Source of the DNA: Bin87 sp963665395
GTDB lineage: Bacteria; Chloroflexota; Dehalococcoidia; Lucifugimonadales; UBA3495
Length of the DNA: 64,000 bases
Reading direction: 5' to 3'
Assembly (NCBI GenBank): GCA_963665395.2
Contig: OY762251.1
Coordinates: 372,001-436,000 of the forward strand
Below are positions 60,764 to 64,000 of the stretch, piece after piece. Within the stretch, counting starts at the first letter, position 1. Each line of letters begins with the position of its first letter. The notes below the pieces were generated by a model, which had not been told where the DNA came from, did not search any database, and was given only the letters and a program-made list of their open reading frames with translations. Position numbers and translations under genes: made by a program.

Positions 60764-63700
60764 GCCCAGCGCCGGTACTTGCTCCGCCGCGCTAACCGGC
60801 GCGACCCACAGCCTCTCCAACCTCGCCGCGGGGACGGGGTACGTCTATCGGGCGTACTCCGACTCCACCTGCTCGACCGAGGTCGCCAGCGAGGCGTTCA
60901 GCGCCTCCGTCACGGTGGGGAACCTGAACGAGGGGTTGTCAGGATCGCGTGACGTGGGCAACTGGCAGCCTCATGGCACCGGCCGGCGGGATTGGGCCAA
61001 CGGCTTCACCACCGGCCCGCACCCCACCGGCTACACGTTGTCGAGCGTGACCGCCAAGTTCGGCAATGCCAGCGGTTCGCCCGGCGACTTGGCGGTGGCG
61101 ATCTACACGGACAGCAGCGGCGCGCCGGGCACGTCGGCGACGACGCTGAGCGGGGACAGCGCTCCAACCACGGCGGGCGATTACGCCTACGCCTGCTCGA
61201 CCGGCTGCGACTTGTCGAAGGGAACGGCGTACCACCTGGCGTTGTCGGTGGACTTCACCCAGAAAGCCTATTACACCTGGCGTCGAACCACCGCCAACCG
61301 GGAGACGAACACGCCGAGCAACGCCGGTTGGAGCATCGCCAACACCAGCCATCGCAAAGCCGGCTCCTGGACTACCTTCCAGGCCGGCGGAGTCAGTGTG
61401 TTCGAGGTGATGGCGACGCCGAAGCCGGCGCTGTTGGCCGGCAGCGTTACCGACACCACGGCGGCGCTGACGCTCACCGGCCGTACCGACGGCTGGTGGC
61501 TGAAGCAGACGTCGCCGGCGACGGGAACCTGCACGGCGGGCGAGTCCGACTACTCCCACGCCCTGAGCACCCTGACCGGCGGCACTGCCTACACTTACAA
61601 GGCGTACAGCGACAGCGCCTGCACGACCGAACTGTTCAGCGCGACGTTCACCACCTTCGTCTCGTCGCTGATCGCCGGCAGCGTCACCGGCACGACGGCG
61701 ACGCTGACCATCGGCAACCACACCGGCAACTGGCACCTCAAGCAGACCGCGCCCTCGGTCGGCAGTTGCTCCGCCGCCATCACCGGCACGACGCACGATT
61801 TGAGCACCCTCACGGCGAACACGACCTACACCTACCAGGCGTACCGCGACAGCGGCTGCGCGACTGAGATCGCCAGCGCGACGTTCACCACCCTGGTCTC
61901 GTCGCTGGCTGCCAGCAGCGTCACCGACACCACGGCGACGCTGACCATCGGCAATCACACCGGCAACTGGTACGTCAAGCAGACCGCGCCCTCGGTCGGC
62001 AGTTGCTCCTCCGCCATCACCGGCACGACCCACGATTTGAGCACCCTGACCGGCGGCACGACCTACACCTACCAGGCGTACCGCGACAGCGGCTGCGCGA
62101 CTGAGATCGCCATCGCGACATTCACCACCCTGGTCTCGGTCAGCAGCCTGGGCAACAGTCGGATTGACGCTAGGTTAGTCGGCTACCTAGTCGGCGTTCA
62201 CCAGAAAGCCGCCGCCCAGTTCACCACCGGCGGCTACTCCAACGGCTACGCTCTGTCCTCCGTCACCATCAAGATTGACGATTACTTCCACAGCTTCGGC
62301 ACGCCCGGGGACCTGACCGTGGCCATCTACTCCAATGGCTCCGACGGCAAGCCGAATACCCTGGTGACGACGCTGACCGGGAGCAACCCCACCGGCGCGG
62401 GCCAATTCACCTACCGCTGCACATCGAGCTGCTCCCTGTCGGCCGGCACCAGTTACCACGTGCTGCTGGAGACGCCCAACGCCAGTGGACCCAACTCCTA
62501 CTACGGATGGGAATCCTCAAATTCGAGCGCCGAGGTCCAGCAGCCGTTGGGCAACGGCTGGTCCATCGGGAAATCGTTCGAATACGACCCCAACGTGTGG
62601 TCGGATCTGACCCATTACCTCAAGTTCCAGGTAACGGCGACGCCGAACCCCAGCCTCGAACCGTCCAGCATCACCAGCACGACGGCGACGCTTACCCTGG
62701 CCAACCACACCGGCAACTGGTACGTCAAGCAGACCGCGCCCTCGTCCGGCAGTTGCTCCTCCGTCATCACCGGCACGACCCACGATTTGAGCGCCCTGAC
62801 CGCCGGCGCGTGGTACACCTACCGGGCCTACGGCGCCAGCGGCTGCGCCGACGCCGACGAGCTGGCCGCCGCGGTCTTCTCCGCCGCCGTCGCCGTCAGC
62901 AGCCTCAGCGAGGGGAATGCGCATACCAATTCCATCGGCTACGCGTCCGGTGGTCAACAAACGAGGTCGCAAGCCTTCACCACCGGCTCGAACCCCGGCG
63001 GCTACACGCTGTCCAGCGTCTCCGTCATGTCCATGGCGAAGCGAGGGAACCCGGCCAGCTTCGTGGTGAAGCTGCACGCGGCGTCCGGGAACCACCCGGG
63101 CACGGAGTTGGCCACCCTCAGCGGGGACGACCCGGACACGGCCGGAACGCACGCCTACACCTGCTCCGGCGCCGGGTGCGCCCTGGCGGCGAACACCACC
63201 TACCACGTCGCGATGAGCGCGCCCAACAGTCCCACCGGCACCAACGCCTACGAAATCAGGATGACGCATTCGGACAATGAGACGAATACGCCGTCCTCCG
63301 GCGACTGGTCTATTGCAAACGGCGGCCGGGTGCTCAATTACACCAGCCAGTTTGCGTATAAGATCCAGGTGGCTGCGCTGCCCAGGCCGTCGCTGATCGC
63401 CGGCGGCGTCACCGACACGACGGCGACGCTGACGCTGACGGGCCACCTCGGCGACTGGTGGCTGAAGGAGACGTCGCCGGCGACGGGAACCTGCACGGCG
63501 GGGGAGGCGGACTACTCCCACGCCTTGAGCTCTCTTACCGCCGGCGCTGCCTACACCTACAAGGCCTACCGCGCCAGCGGCTGCGCCAGCGCGGACGAGA
63601 TTACCGGCGCGACGTTCACCACCCCGGTAACGGTCAGCAGCCTGGGCAACGCTCGGAATGGCCATGTCATCGTCGGCAAGTCATTCGGCAATCAACAGAA

Positions 63701-64000
63701 AACCGCGGCCCGGTTCACCGCCGGCAGCAACTCCGGCGGCTACAATCTGTCCTCCGTCACCATCGAGTTTGACACTAAATACGGCACGACCGGAGACCTG
63801 ACCGTGGCCATCTACTCCAACCACAACAGCGGCAAGCCCGATACCCTGGCGACGACGCTGACCGGGAGCAACCCCACCGGCGCGGGCCAATTCACCTACC
63901 GCTGCGCCGCCAGCTGCTCCCTGACGGCCGATACCAGTTACCACGTGGTGCTGGAAGCGCCCGACGCCGTCGGCGCCAACGACGGCTACTCATGGGAAAC
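60764..64000 (+). CDS. Large repetitive surface protein, truncated at both ends
   Basis: One frame (codons from 60765) is open through to the window end, about 1,079 codons. The start is cut off by the right end of IS-b and the stop is outside the window. Two modules alternate. Module A is about 78 aa, FN3-like: NHTGNWYVKQTAPSVGSCSS then TYTYQAYRDSGCATEIA. Module B is about 165 aa: GYALSSVTIKI, TPGDLTVAIYSNGS and QFTYRCTSSCSLSAGTSYHV, similar to choice-of-anchor sandwich domains. Six A and four B units are present. It is probably secreted and on the cell surface, and may bind host or other cells. The Cys pairs in each unit may form disulfides. Confidence 0.75.

Noticed and set aside
60939..62033. 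Long minus-strand frame opposite the surface protein (364 codons)
   Set aside because: It consists of Arg/Gly/Ala/Val-rich repeats that mirror the plus-strand modules in GC-rich DNA. The plus-strand frame is open for over 3 kb with proper domain patterns.
60764..64000. CRISPR or tandem-repeat array
   Set aside because: The repeats are 200-500 bases long, in frame and code for protein modules; there are no short repeats with unique spacers anywhere in the window.
1..64000. tRNA and rRNA genes
   Set aside because: A read-through for T-loop (GTTCRANNC) plus acceptor pairing and for rRNA core motifs found no convincing case; a few isolated GGTTCGA strings lie inside coding genes.

Overview
This is a GC-rich bacterial window. 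The gene set suggests Chloroflexota, probably a Dehalococcoidia/SAR202-like lineage. The pointers are two family III CoA-transferases, two luciferase-like flavin oxidoreductases, a BBE-type FAD oxidoreductase, a GMC oxidoreductase, MmgE/PrpD, a sortilin-like Asp-box protein, MutS2 and many short hairpin repeats. The taxonomic call is inference; no rRNA or tRNA was seen.

Layout. 1-3106: the end of an aldo/keto reductase, then etfB and etfA. 3136-4174: a small membrane-protein gene split by a 112-bp miniature element, plus a coupled gene of unknown function. 4930-13707: a type I restriction-modification locus in which hsdM, hsdS and hsdR all carry frameshifts. A RusA-like resolvase, an AHJR/HEPN-like protein, HicB/HicA and an RHH/PIN toxin-antitoxin pair sit between its subunits. 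13720-18636: a duplicated unknown gene, another PIN toxin, BrnT/BrnA and a 952-aa N6-adenine methylase. 18803-25141: an orphan HicB, panC, a HerA-like ATPase with an unknown partner, an FmdB-like zinc ribbon, a DUF1461 membrane protein, mazG and a signal peptide peptidase.

25280-26763 is a tight ATPase plus PD-(D/E)xK nuclease pair, the best candidate for a little-described defence module. 26831-32242 holds two LLM oxidoreductases, a 3-hydroxyisobutyrate dehydrogenase-like enzyme, a DinB/tetrapyrrole-methylase fusion and a VLRF1-type ribosome-rescue factor. 32287-35270 has a RelB/YafQ pair with a broken toxin, then mutS2. 35349-49560 is a metabolic block: CoA-transferases, an MFS transporter, VOC proteins, MmgE/PrpD, the Asp-box protein, a cupin, an SDR and two flavoprotein oxidoreductases.

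49724-51410 is a gene graveyard: fragments of urtA, urtB, glnA, ureC and ureF joined end to end, the remains of a urea-uptake and nitrogen-assimilation cluster. It is followed by a cobalamin riboswitch with a terminator, in front of a CobW-family GTPase and a WD40 protein. Next come three genes of a peptide/nickel-type ABC importer without ATPases, two adjacent degenerate ISAs1-like insertion sequences, and a large repetitive surface protein that lacks its start and runs off the window end.

Two families of miniature inverted-repeat elements mark the window. MITE-1 (3270-3381, 14224-14336) makes 9-10 bp target duplications and interrupts coding sequence. MITE-2 (18623-18771, 36941-37080) is flanked by TA and lies at gene edges, where it contributes a start codon in one place and part of a stop codon in the other.
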